Shown here: positions 17,739-25,460 of the stretch, one piece after another
Numbering within the stretch: the first letter of the stretch is position 1
Layout of the letters: the number at the start of each line of letters is the position of its first letter
Notes under the pieces: model-generated
The model's database searches: none
The model's input: only the letters and a program-made list of their open reading frames with translations
Told to the model about the DNA's origin: nothing
NCBI GenBank assembly: GCA_964565895.1
Contig: CAZMGT010000008.1
Span: forward strand, 16,462-80,461
Direction of reading: 5' to 3'
Source of the DNA: CAZMGT01 sp964565895
GTDB lineage: Bacteria; Armatimonadota; Zipacnadia; UBA1398; CAZMGT01
Length of the DNA: 64,000 bases
Translations under genes and position numbers: made by a program

Positions 17739-19586
17739 CTAGAAGTAATACCAAATGCTGCGGTAGTCCTCGGGGTTTTCGCCGCGGCGCTGGAGCTCGC
17801 GGAGATAGTTTAAGATAGGCACGTCGTGATAGACGAACGTGCCCGCGTGGCGAATTTTCTTCTCCCAGGGGTGGAACTCGTAGACGCGCGAGCCGTTGGG
17901 GGCGATGCCCAGGAAGTCGTGGTGCTGCCAGGCGCGGAGGTAGTTTTTGCCCAAGCGCGGGACGTTAAACACGGCTTCGTCGGCGCGCACGAGGCCGGGG
18001 AGGAGGCGGGCCTCCTCCTTCTGCTCTTGCTGTAGGCGGGCGATGGGCACGCGCAGATGGTTGGTCTCCGACTTGCCCTTCATGTTGAACGTATAGTAGG
18101 GGTCGACGCCGATGAGGCGGAGGAGGCGGCGCAGGGCGGCGGCTTCGAAGCGGCGGCTGTTCTCCACGGTAAACACGAGCTGGTTGTAGATGCTCAGCCC
18201 GCGGCGGCGCAGGCGCTGGCAAGCGGCCATCGCCTCGGGCGTGACCTCGTAGACGTGCTCGAAATGGGTGACCACGCACACCTCGCGCCGGCCGGGGATG
18301 TGGTAGCTGGCGAGCATGTCCGCGAGCTCCTCCTCCACGCGCATGGGGAGGACGACGGGCACGCGCGTGCCAATGCGCACGCGCTCCACGTGGTCCATGG
18401 CGGTGAGGCGCTCGAGGAGAAAGTGGATCGTGGCGTTGTCGAGCATGAGCGGGTCGCCGCCGGTGAGCAGGACCTCGGTGATTGTCGGGTGCTCCTGGAA
18501 CCAGCGAAGGGCGTCCTCGATGCGCTCGAGGGGGGCGAGGGCGAGGGGGTCCATCGCCCCGCGGATCTCCCAGTTGCGCTGGCAGTAGACGCAGATTTGG
18601 GCGCAGGCGCCAAACGGCTTGAAGATGGCGATTAACGGATAGCGCCGGGTGACGAGGTCGATGGGCGAGGTGGAGCTTTCGTCCATAAAGTCGCCCGCGG
18701 TGGGGCCGCAGGCGCGGATCTCGGCCATTTTGGTAACGTATGACTCGGGAGGCAGAACCTGGGCGCGAATGGCGTGGTCGCGCGTGCGGTGCGGCTCGTA
18801 GTCCATGAGCGAGGCGTAATACGGAGTTACCGCCCAGGGGACGTTGAGCCGCTGGGCGGCGCGCAGGCCGCGTAGCTCGTCGTCGGTGAGCTGAACGAGG
18901 CGCGCGAGCAGGTCGGAGTCGCGAATGATGTGCGCGACGTGCCAGTTCCAGTCGTGCCAGTCGCTATCTGTCCCGCCGAGGACGGCGAGGATGCGCTTTC
19001 GGTTCTCCTCTCTCGTGCGGATGACATCGGCGTCCATTCCTGTGGGATAGGAGCGGATACGGCGGAGGACCTCCTGGGCCATCTCGTCGAGCTGGTCGGA
19101 GCGGTGGCGGGCGGCCTCGCGCCCCGTGCCTAACGAGGCGTCGAGCTCGTCGGTGGCGTCGTAGACGTGCGAGCGGCCGAGGGCGCCGAGGAGGATGTGG
19201 CACACGTCCTGGACAAGGGCCTCGGAAAGCGGGGGGCCGAGCCAGGGCTTGCCGTGGGCCTCGCACCAGAGGGCTTCGATAAGCGAAAAGCCGACGACTT
19301 TTTCGTTGTTGGGGTCGAGCATGTTCTCGAGCGCGGCGGCGCAGTTGGCCACGGTAACCAGCTCGAGGCCCTCGAGGCCGCTTTGCCGAGCTTCAAACCG
19401 CCGGCGCCAGCGGGAGAGTGAGGCGCGCAGCCAACTGCGCGCAGCAGCGGGCGAGGCAAACTTGCGCAAGCGAAACTTAAGATGGGGATATATATCGAAA
19501 ACGGGCGCCAGTGAGGCGCTGCGCTGGGCCACGGCGTGGCGGCGCAGATGATGGGTAGCGGGCATCTTAGTCTTTGTGCGCTCCAT
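17739..19586 (-). CDS. KamA-family radical SAM protein with long N-terminal extension
   Basis: 615 residues. The ATG has AAGGAGGCGATGCC upstream. The radical-SAM cysteines are C328-x3-C332-x2-C335 (FGACAQICVYCQRNWEI), the lysine 2,3-aminomutase pattern. Then come 'EVLLTGGDPLMLDN', 'RIGTRVPVVLPMRV' and 'YYTFNMKGKSETNHLRVP', all KamA-like. A 'VPRLGKNYL' stretch near 545 could hold the PLP lysine, which in lysine 2,3-aminomutase sits in a Gly-rich 'GGGGK'; the glycines are mostly lost, so PLP use is uncertain. The first 300 residues exceed the normal N-terminus by about 200. It may be an aminomutase of another amino acid or a non-PLP relative. Confidence 0.85.
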   Translation of the reverse strand: MERTKTKMPATHHLRRHAVAQRSASLAPVFDIYPHLKFRLRKFASPAAARSWLRASLSRWRRRFEARQSGLEGLELVTVANCAAALENMLDPNNEKVVGFSLIEALWCEAHGKPWLGPPLSEALVQDVCHILLGALGRSHVYDATDELDASLGTGREAARHRSDQLDEMAQEVLRRIRSYPTGMDADVIRTREENRKRILAVLGGTDSDWHDWNWHVAHIIRDSDLLARLVQLTDDELRGLRAAQRLNVPWAVTPYYASLMDYEPHRTRDHAIRAQVLPPESYVTKMAEIRACGPTAGDFMDESSTSPIDLVTRRYPLIAIFKPFGACAQICVYCQRNWEIRGAMDPLALAPLERIEDALRWFQEHPTITEVLLTGGDPLMLDNATIHFLLERLTAMDHVERVRIGTRVPVVLPMRVEEELADMLASYHIPGRREVCVVTHFEHVYEVTPEAMAACQRLRRRGLSIYNQLVFTVENSRRFEAAALRRLLRLIGVDPYYTFNMKGKSETNHLRVPIARLQQEQKEEARLLPGLVRADEAVFNVPRLGKNYLRAWQHHDFLGIAPNGSRVYEFHPWEKKIRHAGTFVYHDVPILNYLRELQRRGENPEDYRSIWYYF

Positions 19587-20009
19587 GGCATCGCCTCCTT
19601 CGGCGAGCGTTTGCGGCGCAAAAGAGCAGCCTCGTTGAGCGGCGCGGGCTTGCGCAGCAGGTGCATTTTGCGAAAAAAACGGTCAGTTCGTCAGCGCTGC
19701 GAAACTAGCGCACGGATGATGGATGTGTTAGCCCTTTTTCGCCTGTTTGCGCGCGGGTGACGGTAACTAGGAACAGGGCCGGGCTATTGCGCCACCTCTG
19801 AGGCATTTGCCGCAGCCGAAAAGGCCGTTTTCCGTTACAGGCAGGAAAACATTCGCCGTGGGAGTTGGGCAACCTTCTGTTTTTTTTAAAATCGGCGCGT
19901 GCCGATGCGAAAGGGCAGCGCGGCAAGGGGGCGAACGGAGAGAGTGGCCCGCGCGGGGCCGGGGTTGGCGCCCCGCGGGCCTAGGCCGCTGGAGATGGGG
20001 AGAGCTGCC
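19587..20009. other. Divergent intergenic region between KamA-like and DUF362 genes
   Basis: 423 bases. The central 19670-19900 part is less G+C-rich, with a run of eight T followed by AAAAT near 19880-19892. No gene supported. It likely holds promoters for both directions; one weak candidate is given. Confidence 0.5.
19865..19892 (+). promoter_or_regulatory. Weak sigma70-like promoter candidate for DUF362 operon
   Basis: TTGGGC (19865-19870), a 16-base spacer and TAAAAT (19887-19892), about 118 bases upstream of the DUF362 start. The -35 matches only in TTG, so confidence is low. Confidence 0.3.
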
Positions 20010-21110
20010 ATGGCAGAGAGAGGGCGCAGGAAAGCGCGCAGGCAGTTTTTCAAAGCCGCGGGAGCGCTTGCCGGCGTGGTTTTTCTGGGCAACCTGGGCT
20101 GCAAGAGAGCGGAGGAGAGGCGGGCCGGAGCCGCCCGAGGGCCGGCACGCGCGCCAGCGCGGAAGGTTCGGCCGCCGCGCGTTGCGCCGGTGGGCACCGC
20201 GCCGCCCGTTGCCCAGAGGAGCAAGGTGTGCCTTGTGCGCAGCGCGAGGCTCGTGAAAAACGAGTTTGAGCTGCGCGAAGAGGTGGTGTGCGAGGTTCTG
20301 GAGCGGGGGATTTGCGAGCTTTTGGGCGAGGACGAGGGCAAGCGCGCGTGGCTCTCGCTGTTTTCGCCCGAGGACGCGATCGGGATAAAGGTTAACTGCC
20401 TTGCCGGGCCGCGGTTTTGCACGCACCCGGATATGGTCGCGGGGCTGGTGCGCTGTCTGGCCAACGCCGGGATTAGCCCGGGGAACGTTGTCATTTGGGA
20501 CCGGCGCGACGGCGAGCTCGCCCACTGCGGGTTTGAGGTGCGCCACGCGGCGGAGGAGGGCAAGCCGCTGTGCTATGGCAACGACGCCCCAGGGGCGGGA
20601 TTTGGCAAGCCCACGAGCAGCGGGATCTGGCGCGGCCGGCTGAGCAGGATCCTCACCGAGCACACCAACGCGCTTATTAACTGCCCCGTGGCCAAGGACC
20701 ACTCCATCGCCGGGCTAACCCTCGCCCTGAAGAACCACTATGGGACGATCGACAACCCGTCGCAATATCACGGCAAGCGGGTGCATCGGGCGATCGCCGA
20801 CGTAAACGCGCATCCGGAGATTAAGAGGAGGACGCGGCTGGTGGTTGTGGACCTAGTGCATGGGGTGTGCCAAGGGGGGCCCGGAGGCGATGAGAGATTT
20901 GCGTTTTGCATGGAAGGATTCTTAATGAGCTGCGACCCCGTGGCCGCGGACGCCGTGGGGCGGAAGATTTTAGACGAGCAGCGCAAGAAGATGAAGCTTG
21001 CCCCGCTGGGGGAGTGCGGGCGCGAGCCGCAGCATATTGCCCTCGCCGCGGAGCAGGGCTTAGGCAACGCTGCGGAGGCGAACATTGAGATCAGCGAGGT
21101 TGTTGTGTAG
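20010..21110 (+). CDS. Tat-type exported DUF362 protein
   Basis: 366 residues from the ATG at 20010 (GGGGAG upstream). The N-terminus KARRQFFKAAGALAG is a Tat signal (RRQFFK) ending near LGNLGC, a possible lipoprotein site. The DUF362 domain covers about 75-360: 'DAIGIKVNCLAGP', 'VVIWDRRDGEL', 'ALINCPVAKDHSIAGLTLALKNHYGTIDNP', 'DLVHGVCQGGP', 'SCDPVAADAVGRKIL'. The Tat route implies export after folding, often with a cofactor; DUF362 proteins are frequently linked to Fe-S proteins, but no ferredoxin motif is seen here. First gene of a four-gene plus-strand operon. Confidence 0.88.
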   Translation: MAERGRRKARRQFFKAAGALAGVVFLGNLGCKRAEERRAGAARGPARAPARKVRPPRVAPVGTAPPVAQRSKVCLVRSARLVKNEFELREEVVCEVLERGICELLGEDEGKRAWLSLFSPEDAIGIKVNCLAGPRFCTHPDMVAGLVRCLANAGISPGNVVIWDRRDGELAHCGFEVRHAAEEGKPLCYGNDAPGAGFGKPTSSGIWRGRLSRILTEHTNALINCPVAKDHSIAGLTLALKNHYGTIDNPSQYHGKRVHRAIADVNAHPEIKRRTRLVVVDLVHGVCQGGPGGDERFAFCMEGFLMSCDPVAADAVGRKILDEQRKKMKLAPLGECGREPQHIALAAEQGLGNAAEANIEISEVVV

Positions 21111-21145
21111 GAGGCAAGAGGAGGCAATTGCCCGGGAGGAGAGCC

Positions 21146-21712
21146 GTGAGCGAAGAGGGGCGCAAGGACGAACGCTATGCGGAGTATTTGGCGCGCATCG
21201 GGGAGCGTCTGCAGCGGCGGGGATATGTGCTCGTACAAGACAAGCTGGCTGAGGAGGAGCGGATTAGCACCGCGCGCCTGGACCTGCTCGGCTATTACGG
21301 GCCGCTGGGGCACCAGAAGTTCGACGGCGTGCAGCGGGTGGCCGCGCTGGCGTGGATGGAGCGGCCCACGGCGGACGAGGTGCGCCGGTTCTCCGCGCAA
21401 ATTTTTCAGTTTGCGATGACCACGCTAAACGAGCTGCACATGGAGCCCGTAGTGTGCATGGCCGCGGTGGCTACGCGCGCCCCCGCGGAGGAGGTTGTGC
21501 AGTTTGTCGAGGGGACGTTTTTGTTCCGTCTGCCCTCGCTTGAGCTGCCCGCGGTGGTTGACCTAGAGCGCGAGGTGGTTTACGCCCTGCGCCATGTGCC
21601 CATTTGGGGCAAGGCGCACGTGGACAAGCACCTGTCGTATCTGCGGCGGCTTTTTGCCCCGCGTGTTCCCCGCAAGCGTTTTGACCGCGCTGCCGAGCAC
21701 CAATATACTTGA
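21146..21712 (+). CDS. Unknown cytoplasmic protein
   Basis: 188 residues from a GTG at 21146 with GGGAGGAGAG upstream; an ATG-like start six codons earlier lacks this spacing. No signal peptide or membrane segment. N-terminal helices (RYAEYLARIGERLQRRGYVLV) lead into a mixed alpha/beta body with 'LVQDKLAEEERISTARLDLL' and a Cys in PVVCMAAVAT. Ends basic. Not recognised. Starts 35 bases after the DUF362 gene, so probably the same transcript. Confidence 0.7.
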   Translation: MSEEGRKDERYAEYLARIGERLQRRGYVLVQDKLAEEERISTARLDLLGYYGPLGHQKFDGVQRVAALAWMERPTADEVRRFSAQIFQFAMTTLNELHMEPVVCMAAVATRAPAEEVVQFVEGTFLFRLPSLELPAVVDLEREVVYALRHVPIWGKAHVDKHLSYLRRLFAPRVPRKRFDRAAEHQYT

Positions 21713-21753
21713 CCGCGCAAGGGTAAACGCACAACGAATAGGCCTAACGGACG

Positions 21754-23088
21754 GTGAGCGAGATGCGCTGGCGCGTTTTTTTGCTCTGCGCCGCTGGTGT
21801 CGCTGTCGCGCTGGGGGCGGCATGGGGCGCGGAGCAGGGGGTAATCGAGGACCAGCCGCTGACGGCGACGGGGTATCACTCGCCGGCGTGCTCGCCGGAC
21901 GGGCAGTGGATTGCGTTTTTGGGATATAGCCCGCGGCCGGGGGGAGGCGTGGGGCAGGATGTATACATTATGTCCACCGATGGCACGGTATTCCGCCGGC
22001 TCACCTCGCGGAGCATCGTTGAGGCGCCGCAGTGGGACCCGAACTCAAACCGGCTGGTGTGTGCGGTAACGCGGCAGAGCGGGGAGCGCGCGGACAGCGG
22101 GCTGTGGTATGTGCCGCTTTCCCTGCGCGGACGGCCGAATCAGTTTTTAAAGGCCGTTCCCGAGCGGGCGCCGCACGCGCCGGTGTTCTCGCCGGATGGG
22201 CGGTATTTGGCCTATATCCACTACGAAAGCGATGACTCGCAGCGGTTTGTCCCCTGGGTGATTAACCTGCAGCGGCTGGAGGTGCGCAAGCCGCTGGAGC
22301 TTCCCGCACAGGTTACGCTGTGCCAGAGCTCGGCGCCGGTGTGGGCGAGAGATTCGCACAAGCTGCGCTTTTTGGCCTATGAGGAGAAAGGGCGGCGCGA
22401 GCTGGGGCTGTGGGAGGTTGACGTGGAGTCGGGGAAGGTCGGGCGAGTGCACGTGTTTCCCGAGGGCTGGGAGGTGTCCAGCTTAGCCTATTCGCCGGAC
22501 GGCAAGCGGCTGGCGTATATTCGCAAGCAGGGCGACGTGGAGGAGCTTGTTGTAGCCGACGAGCGCGGGGCGAACCCCGTGGCCGTGGCGGAGATCGCCA
22601 AGCGGCTGGAGCTTTTGCCCAAGCTGTTTGAGTCGGACGTAAGCTGGCTGACAAACAACGCGATTGTTTACGTGAGCGGGGCAAACTTGCGGCTGCTGCG
22701 GCTGGGCTCGCCGGAGGAGGCGGCGATTTTAGCCTCTCGGCGCAACCTGCTTGAGCTATATAGCGCGCTGCGCGCCTATGCGCGGCTGCACAAAGGCTAT
22801 CTTCCCTCGCCACAGGACGACCCGCAGCTTTACGACCCCAACGACCCCTACTTTTGGGTGCTGGCCGTTGCCCCATATTTGCGCACGCGCCGCGTGTTGT
22901 ATTCGCCCGCGGACGCCAAGCGCGACAAGCCGAGCAGCTATGAGCTGAACGAGAAGTATGTGGGGCAAATGCTCAGCGCGGTGGCCGAGATCGAGGACGC
23001 TATTTTGTTGCAGGAGCGCGAGGCTTATCACAACGGCAAGCGGGTTGTCCTTTATGCCAACGGGAAGACGGCGGTGCTCGAGCGATAG
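21754..23088 (+). CDS. Exported TolB/PD40-type propeller with pseudopilin-like C-terminal domain
   Basis: 444 residues. A signal peptide (5-26) is followed by PD40/WD40-like blades from about 35 to 320, with repeats of 'SPDG-(R/K)-x-(L/I)-A-(Y/F)' (ACSPDGQWIAFLG, VFSPDGRYLAYIH, AYSPDGKRLAYIR). From about residue 325 the chain changes to 'LLELYSALRAYARLHKGYLPSPQDDPQL', then 'FWVLAVAPYLRTRRVLYSPADAKRD', then 'SSYELN', and finally 'YHNGKRVVLYANGKTAVLE'. This order (helix, GYLP, solvent loop, 'CPSD'-like, SYxxN, 'ANGK') matches the globular part of the DUF1559-like prepilin/pseudopilin proteins without their hydrophobic N-terminal helix. Such a fusion is unusual. Confidence 0.8.
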   Translation: MSEMRWRVFLLCAAGVAVALGAAWGAEQGVIEDQPLTATGYHSPACSPDGQWIAFLGYSPRPGGGVGQDVYIMSTDGTVFRRLTSRSIVEAPQWDPNSNRLVCAVTRQSGERADSGLWYVPLSLRGRPNQFLKAVPERAPHAPVFSPDGRYLAYIHYESDDSQRFVPWVINLQRLEVRKPLELPAQVTLCQSSAPVWARDSHKLRFLAYEEKGRRELGLWEVDVESGKVGRVHVFPEGWEVSSLAYSPDGKRLAYIRKQGDVEELVVADERGANPVAVAEIAKRLELLPKLFESDVSWLTNNAIVYVSGANLRLLRLGSPEEAAILASRRNLLELYSALRAYARLHKGYLPSPQDDPQLYDPNDPYFWVLAVAPYLRTRRVLYSPADAKRDKPSSYELNEKYVGQMLSAVAEIEDAILLQEREAYHNGKRVVLYANGKTAVLER

Positions 23089-23098
23089 GGCGGCGCAG

Positions 23099-24664
23099 GT
23101 GCGCTGGGCGACGCTGTGGGTGGCCGCGCTGGCCGCGGCCGCGTGCGGGGCGGAGCGCTGGGCGTGTTGGCGGCTTTGCCCCGGTCGCGCGCCGGCGCTC
23201 GCCGGAGATCCCCCGCGGATCGCCCTTGCCACGCCGTTTAAGGGCCGCTGGGCAGTTGTTGTGTGCGACCTCGACGGGGGCGAGGCGGTGCAAGTCTGCG
23301 GCCGCGGGGGCGCCTTCCCCGACCTTGCGCCCACCGAGGAGGAGCTGCGCGGGGGGATTTCGCTGTGCGCGGCGCCCCAGCTTTTGGCGCTGGGGGGTTG
23401 GCTGGTTGACCTGCGCGGGCCGGCGCTTGTTGACCTAAGCGAGCGCTTGGGCGCGGGGCAGCGCGTGCAGACGTGCGCCGTTGCGCGCGAGGGCGGGTGG
23501 GTTTGCGTCGTCGCTAAGGGCGAGGGCCAGCGCTGGCAGCTTTGCCTAGGGCGGATGCCCGAGCTTGAGTTTGAGACGGTGTTTAGCTCAGCGCGCCCCC
23601 TTCGCGCGCCATGTGTGGCGAGCACGGGCGACGTTGTGGCCTGCTTAGTTTGCCAGAGCGAGGCGGGCGAGGGCGAGGCTTTAGCGTGCGTTCGCGCTGG
23701 GCAGGGGTGGCGGAAGGTGCCGCTGGCGGAGAAGGCGAGCGCAGCGCGCGTTGCCCCAAGCGGCGAGCGGGTGTTTTGGCTGAGCGAGGGCGTTGTGCAT
23801 GGGGCGGAGATTGGCGCGGGCGGGGTAAGCGAGCGCTGGGCCTGTCCGGCGCGGGGCGTGCGCGGATTTGACGTTGACGCGCATGGGCGCTGGCTTGCGC
23901 TTGCCACGGGGGGAGGGGCGTTTTGGGCATGTTATGCAAGCCCCGTGCTGCTGCGCGTGCCGCTGGAGCAGGCCGGCGAGGGCGAGCGCCGGCGGGCAAG
24001 GGAGCTTGCCTTGCGCGAGGCGGCGATCGCGCCGGATGGCCGGACGATGGCCTTTGCCGGCGAGGTGGTTTATGTGGCAAGCAGAGCAGTTGCCCAAAGG
24101 CCAGTGGTGCGGCCGCTTGCATTGGGGCGGGCGGGCCCGCGGCCGTTTAGCGAGGTGCTCGCTGGGCTGTGGGAGCTTGCCGCGCGGCTGAGCGGGGCGG
24201 CGGAGGAGCGCCAGCCGCGCGCGGGTGGCGTTTGCGCGGCGGCCGAAGATGGCACGCGGCGTTATTTTTGCCCAAGCCTTTCGCTCTTCCTTTGCTTGCC
24301 CCCAGGGTGGACGGCAAGGGAGGAGGAGCGGGCGCTTTGCCTGAGCGACGGGCGGGGGAGGGAGGTTGCCCGCCTGTGGGCCGAGGAGGACACCGGCCGA
24401 GCGCTGGACGAGCTTGCGCGCCAGGCGCTGGCCGAGCTTGGCGCGGAGCCAGCGGGGCAGTGGCCGGCGCTGTTGCTCGGGGTCTCTGCAGTGGAGGTCG
24501 AGGGGGCGCTGGGGACCGGCGAGCAGCGGAGGGTCGCGCGCGTGGCGTGCTGCAGAGCGGGGGGAAGGGTGTATTTTGCGCGCGCTGTCTTTCCCGCAGG
24601 CGATGGGGAGCTGGGCGAAGTGGTGCAGCGGGTGTGGGAGTCGCTGGCGCTTGCCGTGCGGTGA
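23099..24664 (+). CDS. Unknown exported Cys-rich protein
   Basis: 521 residues from a GTG at 23099, ten bases after the previous stop (the weak ribosome site GATAGGGCGG spans that stop). The longer open frame overlaps the previous gene and is not credible. A signal peptide (WATLWVAALAAAACGA) is followed by a beta-rich body of roughly 370 residues with propeller-like 'APDGRTMAFAGEVVYVA'. A final domain begins about residue 385 ('FCPSLSLFLCLPPGWTAREEER') and resembles the DUF1795/PsbP-like fold. Over twenty Cys residues are scattered in the body, which is striking for an exported protein. Function unknown; last gene of the operon. Confidence 0.65.
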   Translation: MRWATLWVAALAAAACGAERWACWRLCPGRAPALAGDPPRIALATPFKGRWAVVVCDLDGGEAVQVCGRGGAFPDLAPTEEELRGGISLCAAPQLLALGGWLVDLRGPALVDLSERLGAGQRVQTCAVAREGGWVCVVAKGEGQRWQLCLGRMPELEFETVFSSARPLRAPCVASTGDVVACLVCQSEAGEGEALACVRAGQGWRKVPLAEKASAARVAPSGERVFWLSEGVVHGAEIGAGGVSERWACPARGVRGFDVDAHGRWLALATGGGAFWACYASPVLLRVPLEQAGEGERRRARELALREAAIAPDGRTMAFAGEVVYVASRAVAQRPVVRPLALGRAGPRPFSEVLAGLWELAARLSGAAEERQPRAGGVCAAAEDGTRRYFCPSLSLFLCLPPGWTAREEERALCLSDGRGREVARLWAEEDTGRALDELARQALAELGAEPAGQWPALLLGVSAVEVEGALGTGEQRRVARVACCRAGGRVYFARAVFPAGDGELGEVVQRVWESLALAVR

Positions 24665-24665
24665 G

Positions 24666-25444
24666 CTAAAGCATGGTAAAGATGAGGGGCTCGCCGTCGG
24701 TTATGCCCACGGTGTGGCCGTAGGCACAGGTGGGTTGGCCGTCGGCGGTGCGTAGGGAGAAGCCGTCTTCGGCGAGGGAAAGCGCGGGCGCGCCGGCGGT
24801 GACGCAGGGGCCGAAGAACAGGACCATGCCCGGGCGGAGGATGAGCTTGGCCTCTGCGGTGTAGGGAAACAACGGCTGCTCCAGGGGAAAGCGGCCCAGG
24901 CCGTGGCCGGAGTCGGGATGGGCCAGGGTGTAGCCATCCGCACGGAGCAGGCGGCGCAGAGCGCCCGTGGCCCGGGCCACGGGCTGGCCAGCGCGCAGCC
25001 TTTCGATGCCCGCGAGAGTTGCCCGCGCCGCGCTGTGCGCCAGGGAGAGCCAGCGGTCGTCCGGCCGGCCGACAAACGCGGTATAGCGAACGCGCGCGCA
25101 AAAGCCATCGTAGCGCAGCCAAACATCGAGCTTGAGCACATCGCCCTCGGCCAGGAGATAGCCCGAGGGAGCGCCGAAGCACGCCGTGTCGTTTACGGAA
25201 AGGCCCACGCAGCCGGGGAATTGCGCGCCGGAGAGGGCGCCGAGCGCCTCGGCGAACACCGGCTGCGCGCCGTACTTTTCCATAAGCCGCGCGGCGAGCA
25301 GGTCGAGCTCGCGCAGGGGAACGCCGGGCTGGGCGGCGGCGGCAAGCTGCTCGGCGACCTGCGCGGCGATTTTTCCCGAGGCGGCGGTGTGCTCGAACTC
25401 ATGGGGGTTTTTAGATGAAGCGGGCGGATGGCGCTGCGCTCCAT
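24666..25444 (-). pseudogene. Methionine aminopeptidase-like, frameshifted and lacking metal ligands
   Basis: The reading frame 24666-25283 encodes a Map C-terminal body. Upstream in the same frame 'HEFEHTAASGKIAAQVAEQL' and 'RELDLLAARLMEKYG' continue the Map fold but no start codon precedes them. The expected N-terminus (MERSAIRPLHLKTP from ATG 25444, 16 bases after the upstream gene) lies one frame away; adding one C to the five-C run at 25403-25407 joins them. Compared with E. coli Map, the ligands D108, E204 and E235 read as Arg, Gly and Gly, and H79 reads as Phe; only D97 (KLDVW) and H171 (GHGLGR) persist. So this is a pseudogene or a non-catalytic pita-bread protein with a sequence error or recoding site. 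Confidence 0.75.
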
Positions 25445-25460
25445 CGCCTGCGGCCCCTCG

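Noticed and set aside
24666..25283. Normal, active methionine aminopeptidase starting at the internal Met at 25283
   Set aside because: The Map fold clearly continues upstream of this Met, and most metal ligands are absent.
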